A stretch of 64,000 bases of DNA from an uncultured Sphingomonadaceae bacterium (GCA_947501325.1 CANMVC010000001.1:62001-126000), one strand, 5' to 3'. Positions 36,130 through 44,440 are shown, counted from the stretch's first letter. The notes: generated by a model not told the origin, from the letters alone. Numbers and translations are program-made.

Positions 36130-37530
36130 ATGCCATATAAACCGCAAACCGAACCGGCCAAATCACCCTATCGTGCTGATGTCAAAATATCCGATCTGGG
36201 CGAAAAGATCGGAGATCCCGTCCGTGCAGCTGCGTTCCCCCAGCACATATTGCGTTTTCGAAATGATCGCTGGAGTCCAACAATCGGCCTGTCAGAATTA
36301 AGCGATGACGACTGGCTTAATCATTTTGGTCGCTTTGCGCCTCTACCTGATAATTTGGACCCGCCATTGGCGCTTCGTTATCATGGGCATCAGTTCCGCA
36401 ACTATAATCCCGAGATTGGTGATGGTCGCGGATTTCTGTTTGCCCAATTACGCGACCATGAAAACCGGCTCATGGATTTGGCTACCAAAGGTTCTGGTAC
36501 GACGCCATGGAGCCGTTCGGGCGATGGAAAACTGACCTTGAAAGGCGGTGTTCGCGAGATTCTGGCGACAGAGATGCTGGAAGCGCTGGGCGTTGAAACA
36601 TCCAAAACTTTTTCACTGGTTGAAACGGGCGAAGAGCTTCAACGGGGTGATGAGCCCTCTCCTACCCGGTCAGCGGTCATGACCCGACTGAGCCACAGCC
36701 ATATCCGCTTTGGTACTTTTCAAAGGATCGCTGCAGAACAGAATATAGAATTGATGCACGCGCTGGTCGACTATTGCCTGACCCATTTCTATGGCGGCGC
36801 GAAAACCGACGAGCCTGCCGTTGAGCTATTCCAACATGTTGCGGACAAGGCCGCACAATTGACGGCCAGCTACATGACAGCAGGATTTGTCCATGGCGTT
36901 CTCAACACAGATAATATCAACATTACCGGCGAGAGTTTCGACTACGGACCCTGGCGCTTCACGCCCTATTGGGAACCAGGTTTTACCGCTGCCTATTTTG
37001 ATCAGGAAGGCCTATATTGTTTCGCTCGGCAACCGGAGGCATTGCATTGGAATCTGGCCCAATTGGCTAGCGCCCTGCGGCTGATTTGCGAGAGTGATCC
37101 GTTGGTCGCAACGCTCGAAAGCTTTCCGAAATCCTATGGCAAAGCTTTCACAGAACATTTCTGCTGGCGATTGGGCGTTGAAAGTGAGGGCTTTGACAAG
37201 GATAAGCCCCTTGTCGTCGCGGCCGAACAGGCGTTAAGTTTAAAATCAGTCACGATCGATCAGTTTTTTTTCGACTGGGGTAAGAGCACGCCAACTGGAA
37301 ACCAAGCTTATGAAGCCGACGAATTTGCGGAATTCGCAAAGCAAATGTCGGGAAGAAAACGCGTCAGGCCTACGCACCATGACTATTGGCAAACAGATGT
37401 CCCCTGCTCCATGCATATCGAAGAAGTTGAAACTATCTGGGACGCCATTGCTCAAAATGATGATTGGCAACCGTTAACTAGAAAAGTTGATGCAATAAGA
37501 AATATGGGTCAGGCACTCAGGGGGCTGTAA
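36130..37530 (+). CDS. selO: SelO-type protein adenylyltransferase (YdiU family)
   Basis: The 466-residue pseudokinase-fold enzyme has the SelO blocks RYHGHQFRNYNPEIGDGRGFLFAQLRD, ATKGSGTTPWSRSGDGKLTLKGGVREIL, and VHGVLNTDNINITGESFDYGPWRF with the metal-binding Asn and Asp (NTDN and DYGP). SelO attaches AMP to Ser/Thr/Tyr of redox proteins. The protein ends soon after PCSMHIEEVETIW and NMGQALRGL and lacks the redox-active Cys/Sec tail found in longer members. I take the ATG at 36130, where the family N-terminus begins; the open frame extends upstream but overlaps the divergent gene. Function is inferred from the family. Confidence 0.9.
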   Translation: MPYKPQTEPAKSPYRADVKISDLGEKIGDPVRAAAFPQHILRFRNDRWSPTIGLSELSDDDWLNHFGRFAPLPDNLDPPLALRYHGHQFRNYNPEIGDGRGFLFAQLRDHENRLMDLATKGSGTTPWSRSGDGKLTLKGGVREILATEMLEALGVETSKTFSLVETGEELQRGDEPSPTRSAVMTRLSHSHIRFGTFQRIAAEQNIELMHALVDYCLTHFYGGAKTDEPAVELFQHVADKAAQLTASYMTAGFVHGVLNTDNINITGESFDYGPWRFTPYWEPGFTAAYFDQEGLYCFARQPEALHWNLAQLASALRLICESDPLVATLESFPKSYGKAFTEHFCWRLGVESEGFDKDKPLVVAAEQALSLKSVTIDQFFFDWGKSTPTGNQAYEADEFAEFAKQMSGRKRVRPTHHDYWQTDVPCSMHIEEVETIWDAIAQNDDWQPLTRKVDAIRNMGQALRGL

Positions 37531-37673
37531 CATTTCGTAACGCCCTGTAGCGCCGAGCGCGAAATAAAATAGCTTTATGGTTACTGGATTTTTAAGCTGT
37601 ATCAGCTAGTTAGAGTTTAACTGACTAATAGCCGAAATCGGCGAGATTAGCACAACATTGTAACGGATTGATT

Positions 37674-39083
37674 TTGACAAAACTTATCTCAATAGAACCG
37701 GCAACAGGCGCAGTCTTGTGGACAGGTGATGTAGACGATGCGGATGCCGCTGTTGCTAGCGCTAGAAAGGCATGGCCGACTTGGGCCGCTTTGCCACTTA
37801 CCAAGCGGATCGAGGCCGTTCGTCGCTATGCCAATCGCATCCGCACGCAGTCCGAACAGCTGGCAGAACTAATCGCCCGTGAAACGGGAAAACCCATCTG
37901 GGAATCGAGAACCGAAGTAGAATCGGTCATCAAGAAAATTGATATATCTGTGACAGCCTATGCAGACCGCACAGCGCAGCGACAGTTACCAAGCCAACCC
38001 AACATGCGTGCCGCGCTGCGTCATAAGCCGCATGGCGTTCTGGCCGTTCTTGGGCCCTATAATTTCCCGGCCCATCTGCCAAATGGCCATATCGTACCGG
38101 CCCTGATCGCAGGCAATGTCGTTGTTTTCAAGCCATCAGAAAAGACACCCGCTGTAGGCCAGTTTTTGACCGATGCATTCGCCAAATCCGGCTTGCCTGA
38201 AGGCGTTGTGAATATCGTCCAAGGCGGACCCGAAACCGGGAAACAGTTGACAGCGAACGATGATATTGATGGCGTATTGTTTACCGGATCGGCGCAGACC
38301 GGGATTGCCCTCAATCGCCAATTTGCATCTCGACCCGACAAGATTCTGGCACTCGAAATGGGTGGCAACAATCCGATCATCGTATGGGACACTGACGATA
38401 TTCACAGCGCCGCTGTACTGGTCATACAATCGGCATTTCTATCAGCTGGACAGCGTTGTTCTGCGGCAAGCCGGATGATTGTGAAGGACGAGCTTTACGA
38501 TCGGGTGGTGACGGAAGTGAAAAGGATTGCAGATCGCCTGATAATCGACGAGCCTTTCAGCAAGCCAGCTCCCTTCATGGGTCCAGTCATTGATAACGAA
38601 GTCGCGGACGGCCTGACCGAGAGCTTCCTTGCTTTGATGAGCCATGGTGGGCGCCCCATCAAACATATGGCGCGGCCCCTTGATGAACGACCCTTTCTGA
38701 CACCCGGCATTATTGATGTTACCGACATGGAGGAACGGCCTGATATCGAGCTATTCGGTCCCATCTTGCAAATTATTCGCGTTCCCGATTTTGAAACCGC
38801 TATCGCGGAAGCCAATAACACCCGATATGGTCTGTCGGCCGCCTTAATCGGCGGTACGGCTGAGCAATATGGTCAATATTGGTCGAACAGCAGGGCAGGA
38901 ATTGTCAACTGGAACAAGATGACGGTGGGAGCCTCTTCCGACGCACCATTTGGCGGCATTGGCCTCTCTGGCAACCACCGCGCAAGCGCCTATTATGCGG
39001 CGGATTACTGCGCATATCCGGTGGTTTCTATGGAAGCGGAGCAAACCCGAGCCTCGATAGGTGTTGGCCTGAAAGACGAATAA
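37674..39083 (+). CDS. astD: AstD-like succinylglutamate-semialdehyde dehydrogenase (TTG start)
   Basis: The 469-residue aldehyde dehydrogenase has the AstD N-terminus ISIEPATGAVLWTGD, the NAD-site GPYNFPAHLPNGHIVPAL, the general-base Glu228 in LEMGGNNP and catalytic Cys262 in SAGQRCSAASR. It oxidises N-succinylglutamate 5-semialdehyde in the arginine succinyltransferase pathway. A TTG at 37674 is the best start: ACGGA lies six bases before it, and a TTG at 37668 is less well placed. Other ast genes are not in the window. The C-terminus (VVSMEAEQTRASIGVGLKDE) is standard for the family. Confidence 0.85.
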   Translation: MTKLISIEPATGAVLWTGDVDDADAAVASARKAWPTWAALPLTKRIEAVRRYANRIRTQSEQLAELIARETGKPIWESRTEVESVIKKIDISVTAYADRTAQRQLPSQPNMRAALRHKPHGVLAVLGPYNFPAHLPNGHIVPALIAGNVVVFKPSEKTPAVGQFLTDAFAKSGLPEGVVNIVQGGPETGKQLTANDDIDGVLFTGSAQTGIALNRQFASRPDKILALEMGGNNPIIVWDTDDIHSAAVLVIQSAFLSAGQRCSAASRMIVKDELYDRVVTEVKRIADRLIIDEPFSKPAPFMGPVIDNEVADGLTESFLALMSHGGRPIKHMARPLDERPFLTPGIIDVTDMEERPDIELFGPILQIIRVPDFETAIAEANNTRYGLSAALIGGTAEQYGQYWSNSRAGIVNWNKMTVGASSDAPFGGIGLSGNHRASAYYAADYCAYPVVSMEAEQTRASIGVGLKDE

Positions 39084-39170
39084 CGGCTTTTGGCGGCTAC
39101 AGGCGGCGAATAGTATATCTTAGGTCGCTGAAAAAACTTCTGCTTTGATCCCGGCGTCTTAACCGCGCAT

Positions 39171-39983
39171 ATGCATGCCATGGAAAATTCTAAGCACCCC
39201 GCAACCCATTCATCACATGACCAAGGCATAGTCTATCTGGTCGGTGCCGGCCCCGGTGATCCGGAACTATTGACACTTCGCGCGGCTCGCCTGCTTTCAG
39301 AGGCTGACATTATCGTACATGATGGTCTGGTAAGCGCAGATATCCTGGCAATGGCACCTGATACAACGACGCGAATTTCAGTGGCCAAACAACGATCACG
39401 CCATAGCATGCCGCAAAACGCGATTAACGCCTTGCTGATTGCTGAAGCCCAAAAAGGTCATAAGGTTGTGCGCCTGAAAGGCGGTGACCCTTTTATTTTT
39501 GGTCGCGGCGGCGAAGAGGCGGGTGACTGCATGAAAGCTGGCGTACAGGTGGAAGTGGTACCGGGCATCAGCGCTGCTCTCGGCTGTGCAGCGCAAGCAA
39601 AAATGCCCCTGACCCATCGTGATGCATCGAGCGCCGTCTCATTTGTTGCGGGCCAATGCAAAGGCCTTTCTGACCAGAATTGGTCTGGACTCGCGGGCAA
39701 AGGTCGTACGCTGGTCATCTATATGGGCGTCGCAAACGCCGAAGCGATTGTTGAAAAACTCATCGCTGACGGTGCCTCACCCGACTTGCCAGTTGCGGTG
39801 CTTGAAAACGGAACACGGGATAATTTTCGGGCGCTCCAGACACTGCTGACCGATCTCGGCGATCTTGTGCGGCGTGAAAAAGTAAAAAGCCCGGCGCTTT
39901 TGGTCGTCGGTGAAGTCGCTCGCTATGGTGACGCAACCGATAAATTTCTTGAATATGCCCAAATGGCGGGAGTGGAATTTTGA
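39171..39983 (+). CDS. cobA: uroporphyrinogen-III C-methyltransferase CobA (SUMT)
   Basis: The 270-residue protein has the SUMT motifs VYLVGAGPGDPELLTLRAARLL, VRLKGGDPFIFGRGGEEA and VVPGISAALG, and lacks the precorrin dehydrogenase domain of CysG. It makes precorrin-2, the precursor of siroheme used by the sulfite reductase encoded two genes downstream. The start is uncertain by three codons between 39171 and 39180. The stop TGA overlaps the DUF2849 start TTG in TTGA, so the operon cobA-DUF2849-cysI-DUF934-cysH is translationally coupled from here on. The dehydrogenase/ferrochelatase (CysG-N) needed for siroheme is not in the window. Confidence 0.93.
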   Translation: MHAMENSKHPATHSSHDQGIVYLVGAGPGDPELLTLRAARLLSEADIIVHDGLVSADILAMAPDTTTRISVAKQRSRHSMPQNAINALLIAEAQKGHKVVRLKGGDPFIFGRGGEEAGDCMKAGVQVEVVPGISAALGCAAQAKMPLTHRDASSAVSFVAGQCKGLSDQNWSGLAGKGRTLVIYMGVANAEAIVEKLIADGASPDLPVAVLENGTRDNFRALQTLLTDLGDLVRREKVKSPALLVVGEVARYGDATDKFLEYAQMAGVEF

Positions 39984-40276
39984 AAATACTAACCGGAAAT
40001 GATCTCAAAACAGGCGATGTGACCTGGTGGACCGGAAGCGACTGGTCGCGCCATGTCGAAGATGCTGTAGATGTCGGCGAGAATTTCGAAGCCATCTTGC
40101 GCGAAGAAGAAGCCGCGCGCCGGGTCAATGTTCCCTACGCGATTGAAGCAGAGATGACCGACGATGGCCCTCGCCCTGCGCATATCAAAGACCGCGTGCG
40201 GGCGCTTGGACCAACCGTAAGACCGGATTTAACATTAAAGCCAGCCGACCCTGAGGCTGGAAACTGGGTGATTTAG
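39980..40276 (+). CDS. DUF2849 protein of the sulfite-reduction operon
   Basis: The 98-residue protein matches the DUF2849 family (MKILTGNDLKTGDVTWWTG, AEEAARRVNVPYAIEAE and PADPEAGNW blocks). This family is found almost only between cobA and the sulfite reductase gene in alphaproteobacteria. It has no signal peptide or cysteine; a small cytoplasmic accessory to siroheme or sulfite reductase is the usual guess. It starts with TTG at 39980, overlapping the cobA stop (TTGA), with GGGAG upstream. Two bases separate its stop from cysI. Confidence 0.85.
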   Translation: MKILTGNDLKTGDVTWWTGSDWSRHVEDAVDVGENFEAILREEEAARRVNVPYAIEAEMTDDGPRPAHIKDRVRALGPTVRPDLTLKPADPEAGNWVI

Positions 40277-40278
40277 CC

Positions 40279-41910
40279 ATGTATCAATATGACAAATATG
40301 ACCAGCAGATGGTCGACACACGGGTTGCGGAATTTCGTGACCAGGTCGAACGCCGCCTTGCGGGTGAGCTGACGGAAGACCAGTTTAAACCGCTGCGCTT
40401 AATGAACGGTCTGTATCTGCAGCTGCACGCCTATATGCTGCGTGTCGCCATCCCCTATGGCACGCTCAACAGCAAACAGATGCGGATGCTCGGTCACATT
40501 GCGCGCAAATATGACCGCGATTACGGGCATTTTACCACGCGTCAGAATATTCAGTATAACTGGATCAAGCTGGAAGATGCGCCAGATATACTCGCCGATC
40601 TCGCATCAGTCGAAATGCACGCGATCCAGACGAGCGGCAACTGCATTCGCAATATTTCCTCCGACCAATATGCCGGGGCAGCAGCCGACGAGATCGCTGA
40701 TCCGCGGCCTTGGGCAGAAATCTTGCGCCAATGGTCGAGCTTTCACCCTGAATTCTCATATCTGCCACGTAAGTTCAAAATTGCCGTGATTGCGAGTGAT
40801 GAAGATCGTGCAGCAATGCGCCTTCACGACATTGGGATTCAGCTCGTTCACAAGGACGGCGAACTGGGCGCGAAGTTCTTCGTTGGCGGCGGCATGGGCC
40901 GGACACCGATGATCGGCCCCGAAATCCGGGATTTTGTGCCTGCAGACGAGCTGATCAGCTATGCCGAGGCCTGCCTGCGCGTCTACAACCGCTACGGGCG
41001 GCGCGACAATAAATATAAAGCGCGGATCAAAATCCTCGTCCATGAATTGGGTAAGGAAGAATATACCCGCCAAGTCGAAGAAGAATTCGCCCATATGAAA
41101 ACGCTGGGCCTTAATCCTCCAGTGGAAGAGCTAGCGCGCATTTCAGAATATTTTGTCGATCCGCCTTTTGATCCCGATACGCGTGATGACCTTGATCTGT
41201 CAGATCCGGATTTCAACCTTTGGGTGGATCAGAACACTGTCGAGCACAAGCAATCGGGCTATGCGATTGCAGTCATCAGCCTGAAACCGCAAGGCGGCAT
41301 TCCCGGTGATGCATCCTCTGCCCAGATTGATTTGATGGCCGATCTCGCTGAGCAATATAGCTTTGACGAACTGCGCGTGACCCACAGCCAGAACATCGTC
41401 CTGCCCCATGTCAAAAAGAGCGATCTCTATGCGCTCTGGCAGAAACTGGATGAAGCGGGTCTCGCACCGGCCAATCTTGACCTGATCACCGACAGCATCG
41501 CCTGCCCTGGCCTGGACTATTGCAGCCTCGCCAATGCACGCTCCATTCCGCTGGCGCAGAAGATCAGCGAACGTTTTGCTGATCTCGGCCGTCAGCGCGA
41601 ATTGGGCGAGTTGAAACTCAAAATTTCCGGCTGCATCAATGCCTGTGGGCACCATCATGCCGGCCATATCGGTATATTGGGTGTCGATCGGAAAGGCACC
41701 GAAAATTACCAGTTGCTGCTTGGCGGTTCTGCTGCCGAAGACACCAGTCTCGCCAAAATCACCGGCCCCGGCTTTAGCGAAGATGGAGTGATCGATGCGA
41801 TTGAAACCGTGACCAATGTCTATCTCGAAGAACGGCAGGAGGACGAGCGTTTCATCGACACCTATCGCCGCGTTGGCATGGAACGGTTCAAGGAGGCTAT
41901 TTATGGTTGA
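40279..41910 (+). CDS. cysI: siroheme-dependent sulfite reductase hemoprotein (CysI-type)
   Basis: The 543-residue protein has two ferredoxin-like half domains and the siroheme/4Fe-4S cysteines Cys409, Cys415, Cys452 and Cys456 in IACPGLDYCSLANARS and GCINACGHHHAGH. The motif TTRQNIQYNWIKL (about 87-99) and NCIRNISSDQYAG (121-133) bind siroheme. It reduces sulfite to sulfide using ferredoxin or a flavoprotein; the neighbouring cobA, cysH and DUF934 genes make sulfite rather than nitrite the likely substrate. Its stop overlaps the DUF934 gene by eight bases. Confidence 0.92.
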   Translation: MYQYDKYDQQMVDTRVAEFRDQVERRLAGELTEDQFKPLRLMNGLYLQLHAYMLRVAIPYGTLNSKQMRMLGHIARKYDRDYGHFTTRQNIQYNWIKLEDAPDILADLASVEMHAIQTSGNCIRNISSDQYAGAAADEIADPRPWAEILRQWSSFHPEFSYLPRKFKIAVIASDEDRAAMRLHDIGIQLVHKDGELGAKFFVGGGMGRTPMIGPEIRDFVPADELISYAEACLRVYNRYGRRDNKYKARIKILVHELGKEEYTRQVEEEFAHMKTLGLNPPVEELARISEYFVDPPFDPDTRDDLDLSDPDFNLWVDQNTVEHKQSGYAIAVISLKPQGGIPGDASSAQIDLMADLAEQYSFDELRVTHSQNIVLPHVKKSDLYALWQKLDEAGLAPANLDLITDSIACPGLDYCSLANARSIPLAQKISERFADLGRQRELGELKLKISGCINACGHHHAGHIGILGVDRKGTENYQLLLGGSAAEDTSLAKITGPGFSEDGVIDAIETVTNVYLEERQEDERFIDTYRRVGMERFKEAIYG

Positions 41911-42328
41911 GGCAATCCGTTTTCGCGATGACGACGTCCATGAAGAGCCAGCCGTGTCGCTGGATGCAGTTCTGGATCAGTCCAATGCCACTGCCGTACG
42001 GATCGAGGCGGGTGAAGATGCACGGCTGCTAATTCCGTTACTGGAGCGCCTGGCCTTGATTGAGGTTGATTTTCCTGTCTTCGGCGATGGCCGTGGTTAT
42101 TCCGCTGCACAAATCCTGCGCGAGGCAGGCTATAAGGGGGAATTGCGTGCCAGCGGTGACGTGCTGGTCGATCAGATCGCCTATATGCGCCGCTGCGGTT
42201 TCGATGCCTTTGCGCCGGATGCACCGATCGACCAAAAGGTCATGAAAGAAGCGCTTGAACGCTATGACGAGTTTTATCAAAGCACCACTGACAGCCGTGC
42301 GCCCATTTGGAAATTACGTCATGGGTGA
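41903..42328 (+). CDS. DUF934 protein of the sulfite-reduction operon
   Basis: The 141-residue protein is a DUF934 member, with the typical blocks IEAGEDARLLIPLLERLALIEVDFPVFGDGRGYSAAQILREAGYKGELRASGDVLVDQIAYMRRCGFDAF. DUF934 genes lie between cysI and cysH in many proteobacteria; the role is not established and may be in electron transfer or assembly of the sulfite reductase. Its ATG at 41903 has AAGGAGG six bases upstream inside cysI and overlaps the cysI stop by eight bases; its own stop overlaps the cysH start by eight. Confidence 0.87.
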   Translation: MVEAIRFRDDDVHEEPAVSLDAVLDQSNATAVRIEAGEDARLLIPLLERLALIEVDFPVFGDGRGYSAAQILREAGYKGELRASGDVLVDQIAYMRRCGFDAFAPDAPIDQKVMKEALERYDEFYQSTTDSRAPIWKLRHG

Positions 42329-43109
42329 ACCAGCACGCAAAATCGATGTTATCGATGCTCGCCCTGATTTTACGCAGGCGGATGCAGATGCGCTGAACGC
42401 GCGTTTTGAAGGCGTCCATGCGTCAGCGATGCTTAAAGCCCTGTTCGACGAAGGCAATCTTGGTGAGGTGGCAGTTGTTTCCTCATTCGGAACCGAAAGC
42501 GCAGTGCTGCTACATCTGGTCGCTGAAGCTGATCCCTCGATTCCCGTGACCTTCGTCGACACACTGAAAATGTTCCCCGAGACGCTGGAATATCGCGAAA
42601 CGCTGATTGAAACACTAGGCATTCAAAATGCCAATATTGTGCGTCCTGACCCGGTCGTCCTCGCCGCTAAGGACGGAAACGAACTGCGCTGGTCCTTTGA
42701 TCCCGATGGTTGCTGTGAAATCCGCAAGGTCGAACCTTTGGCGCGTGCCAAATCCGGTCTCAACAGCTGGATTTCCGGTCGCAAGGCCTTTCAGTCGGTC
42801 ACCCGCCAGAACCTGCCACGCTTGGAGGTTGAAGACGGTCGCCTGAAAATCAATCCGCTCGGCGATTGGGTTAAGGATGATCTAGAAGCCTATTTCGAAG
42901 AACATGACTTGCCCCGCCACCCGCTGGAAGAACAAGGCTATCTCTCCGTTGGCTGCGCGCCTTGTACGTCCAAGGTGAAGCCTGGCGAGGACCCGCGCGC
43001 CGGTCGCTGGCGCGGATGGGACAAAACGGAATGCGGAATTCATGAGGACGTCACTCCGCTGCCGGTTGCCGATGGCGAAGAAAATGGCGCAAACGATCCG
43101 ATTTTTTAG
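42321..43109 (+). CDS. cysH: assimilatory adenylylsulfate (APS) reductase, CysH family
   Basis: The 262-residue protein has the phosphosulfate reductase core (VVSSFGTESAVLLHL, FVDTLKMFPETLEYRE) and four conserved cysteines: the pair Cys131-Cys132 in GCCEIRKVEPL and Cys212-x2-Cys215 in SVGCAPCTSKVK. These bind the 4Fe-4S cluster of the thioredoxin-dependent APS reductases, so the substrate should be APS (adenosine 5'-phosphosulfate) rather than PAPS. The catalytic cysteine Cys238 is in TECGIH. It converts APS to sulfite for the reductase encoded upstream. It overlaps the DUF934 gene by eight bases, which fixes the start at 42321. ATP sulfurylase genes are elsewhere. Confidence 0.92.
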   Translation: MGEPARKIDVIDARPDFTQADADALNARFEGVHASAMLKALFDEGNLGEVAVVSSFGTESAVLLHLVAEADPSIPVTFVDTLKMFPETLEYRETLIETLGIQNANIVRPDPVVLAAKDGNELRWSFDPDGCCEIRKVEPLARAKSGLNSWISGRKAFQSVTRQNLPRLEVEDGRLKINPLGDWVKDDLEAYFEEHDLPRHPLEEQGYLSVGCAPCTSKVKPGEDPRAGRWRGWDKTECGIHEDVTPLPVADGEENGANDPIF

Positions 43110-43142
43110 ATCTCTGATGCCTTACCGGTCGGCGAGCACCAG

Positions 43143-43328
43143 ATGCGCACAAGACTGAGCATCTGCGCCAAGAAGAAACGCTATCGATCCGAAGAAGACG
43201 CGCACGTCGCAGCGCAGCGCGCCGACTTTCCGCTCAGACCCTATCGCTGTGATCGATGCTGGCAGTTCCATCTCACCAGTCGTACCAAGGGCAAACGCAT
43301 AGCCCGGCCGGCGGATCAACCAATTTAG
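43143..43328 (+). CDS. small Cys-rich protein, possible zinc ribbon
   Basis: The 61-residue basic protein has Cys8, a central CDRC pair and a nearby His in the segment PYRCDRCWQFHLTSR. A pattern of Cys, then CxxC, then His around FHLTSR occurs in small hypothetical proteins of sphingomonads and phages, which suggests a zinc-binding knuckle. No named domain is recognisable. It lies 33 bases after cysH on the same strand and may be co-transcribed, though a functional link to sulfate reduction is not evident. Confidence 0.65.
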   Translation: MRTRLSICAKKKRYRSEEDAHVAAQRADFPLRPYRCDRCWQFHLTSRTKGKRIARPADQPI

Positions 43329-43399
43329 CAAAACGCCGGCGGCGTTAATGCAAAAAAGAGTTTCGTAGCTTAGAAGCGAGAGTGTCAGGAGACACTAAG

Positions 43400-43573
43400 A
43401 TGAAATTCGTTTTACTCGAATCGCGCGGCGGCGACTATATGGTCGTTGTAGAGAATATTGCATGGCTGCGGACCGGTGAAAACGGTCAAACCAATGTCGG
43501 TATGGTCGGCGGGTCTCCGCTACTCGTTGTTGGAAGCATCGAAGAAACTGCCAAGACCATTCAAGGCGGCTAA
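43400..43573 (+). CDS. 57-residue conserved small protein (FlbD-like in style)
   Basis: The protein is MKFVLLESRGGDYMVVVENI-type: two short beta-strand-rich halves (VVVENIAWLRTGENGQTNVG and SPLLVVGSIEETAKTIQGG). The pattern resembles the small FlbD family of beta-strand proteins, with a residue of strand, turn, strand and a C-terminal helix, but similarity is too low to name it. GGAG stands eight bases before the ATG at 43400; a GTG at 43382 is less likely. It has no cysteine, signal or membrane segment. It is separate from the leftward small-protein set by 53 bases. Confidence 0.65.
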   Translation: MKFVLLESRGGDYMVVVENIAWLRTGENGQTNVGMVGGSPLLVVGSIEETAKTIQGG

Positions 43574-43626
43574 ATGCATGATATATCCGACCCTGGCATT
43601 TGGTGACGCCGCCTAACGGCCACCAC

Positions 43627-43740
43627 CTACCATCCGCCGTGCTTGTCTTTTTGCCGCTTTCGATAATGGTAGATGCCGATGCCAGCCGCTATTATCATCA
43701 ACGCGATCAATCCATAAGCTATTTGTAATCTAACTGGCAT
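43627..43740 (-). CDS. 37-residue single-span membrane protein
   Basis: The gene encodes MPVRLQIAYGLIALMIIAAG and then IGIYHYRKRQKDKHGGW: one hydrophobic helix with a short outer N-terminus and a strongly basic cytoplasmic tail. Its ATG at 43740 overlaps the end of the 80-residue protein gene, so the two are probably translationally coupled. It is too short for standard gene callers. It could be a small membrane regulator; no family can be named. Confidence 0.5.
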   Translation of the reverse strand: MPVRLQIAYGLIALMIIAAGIGIYHYRKRQKDKHGGW

Positions 43741-43972
43741 GCTGGCCCTTTTCGGTTTTTGCTTCATCAGCAAATTCGGTGGTGATTTCTGCGTCCAGTT
43801 TATCAATTGGATCGATATGACCAGCTTCACGTTTTTCCGCCTGAATAGCCTCCAAACCCCATGCCTTGGCAGCCGCCGCTGCAATTTTGCGGCGGCTTTC
43901 CAGCGGGTCGTTCGCGGCTAGGTCAAGCTGGCGCGCTTCCTGCGCCCGGCAGATATCTGCTTTTACACGCAT
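43730..43972 (-). CDS. 80-residue small protein, Ala-rich, alpha-helical
   Basis: The sequence starts MRVKADICRAQEARQLDLAA and is rich in Ala, Glu and Lys with predicted long helices; it ends in an acidic-basic tail. Similar helical hypothetical proteins that begin with a VEADLCRAQEA-like segment occur in sphingomonads. Its ATG at 43972 is six bases after the stop of the 46-residue gene and its 3' end overlaps the 37-residue membrane gene. No known domain. Position in a three-gene set suggests a shared role. Confidence 0.6.
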   Translation of the reverse strand: MRVKADICRAQEARQLDLAANDPLESRRKIAAAAAKAWGLEAIQAEKREAGHIDPIDKLDAEITTEFADEAKTEKGQHAS

Positions 43973-43978
43973 GGCTGA

Positions 43979-44119
43979 TTATTTACCCCGACCAGTTTTC
44001 ATATGTTCCAACCCCCGGACAACACCGGCTTTTTCTGATGGATTGGACGCATTCGTTTTTACTTTTTCGGCCTTGGGCTTGCGAACTTCGCGCTTTGATT
44101 TTCTTTGTGATTTAGCCAT
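43979..44119 (-). CDS. 46-residue strongly basic small protein
   Basis: The protein is MAKSQRKSKREVRKPKAEKV followed by KTNASNPSEKAGVVRGLEHMKTGRGK; 16 of 46 residues are Lys or Arg, clustered in the first half. AAGGAAG lies eight bases before the ATG. Such short basic proteins are found in many sphingomonads and may bind nucleic acid. It is the first gene of a leftward three-gene set with the 80- and 37-residue genes. Confidence 0.6.
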   Translation of the reverse strand: MAKSQRKSKREVRKPKAEKVKTNASNPSEKAGVVRGLEHMKTGRGK

Positions 44120-44305
44120 GACAGTCTTCCTTCGGTTCGTGTTGGAAACAGGCAGTGATCAGGCGACGATAGCAACCGGAACAGTGCGGCATTAAGGCTT
44201 AGACAATAAGGCGGTTGTGTAAGATAGGCCTTCGGATCGCTCGTACCGGTCTCTCTAAAATCCGGATATAGCGAACAGTTTTTCTGCCTCAGGAAAGCCA
44301 ATCAA

Positions 44306-44440
44306 ATGAATTTTGATCGTGAAGAGACATCGCCAGAAAGTGCTGCAATCGATCCAAAGCACCGGCGTGGTTTATATATAGGTGCTGATAGCGGCCATTA
44401 TAAGGCGTGGCATCGATTGAACGACCGTGCTGTAGCTTGA
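44306..44440 (+). CDS. possible 44-residue small protein
   Basis: A 45-codon frame starting at ATG 44306, with AGGAAAG about nine bases upstream, encodes MNFDREETSPESAAIDPKHR then RGLYIGADSGHYKAWHRLNDRAVA. The amino-acid pattern looks like real coding sequence, but there is no match I recognise and the region is otherwise non-coding. It could be a small gene or a remnant. Confidence 0.35.
   Translation: MNFDREETSPESAAIDPKHRRGLYIGADSGHYKAWHRLNDRAVA

Noticed and set aside
39084-39170. Riboswitch (cobalamin or SAM type) before the cobA operon
   Set aside because: The gap is only 87 bases and has none of the conserved boxes.
44059-44301. An 80-codon leftward frame before the small basic protein gene
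   Set aside because: It overlaps the better supported 46-residue gene in another frame and has no ribosome site.
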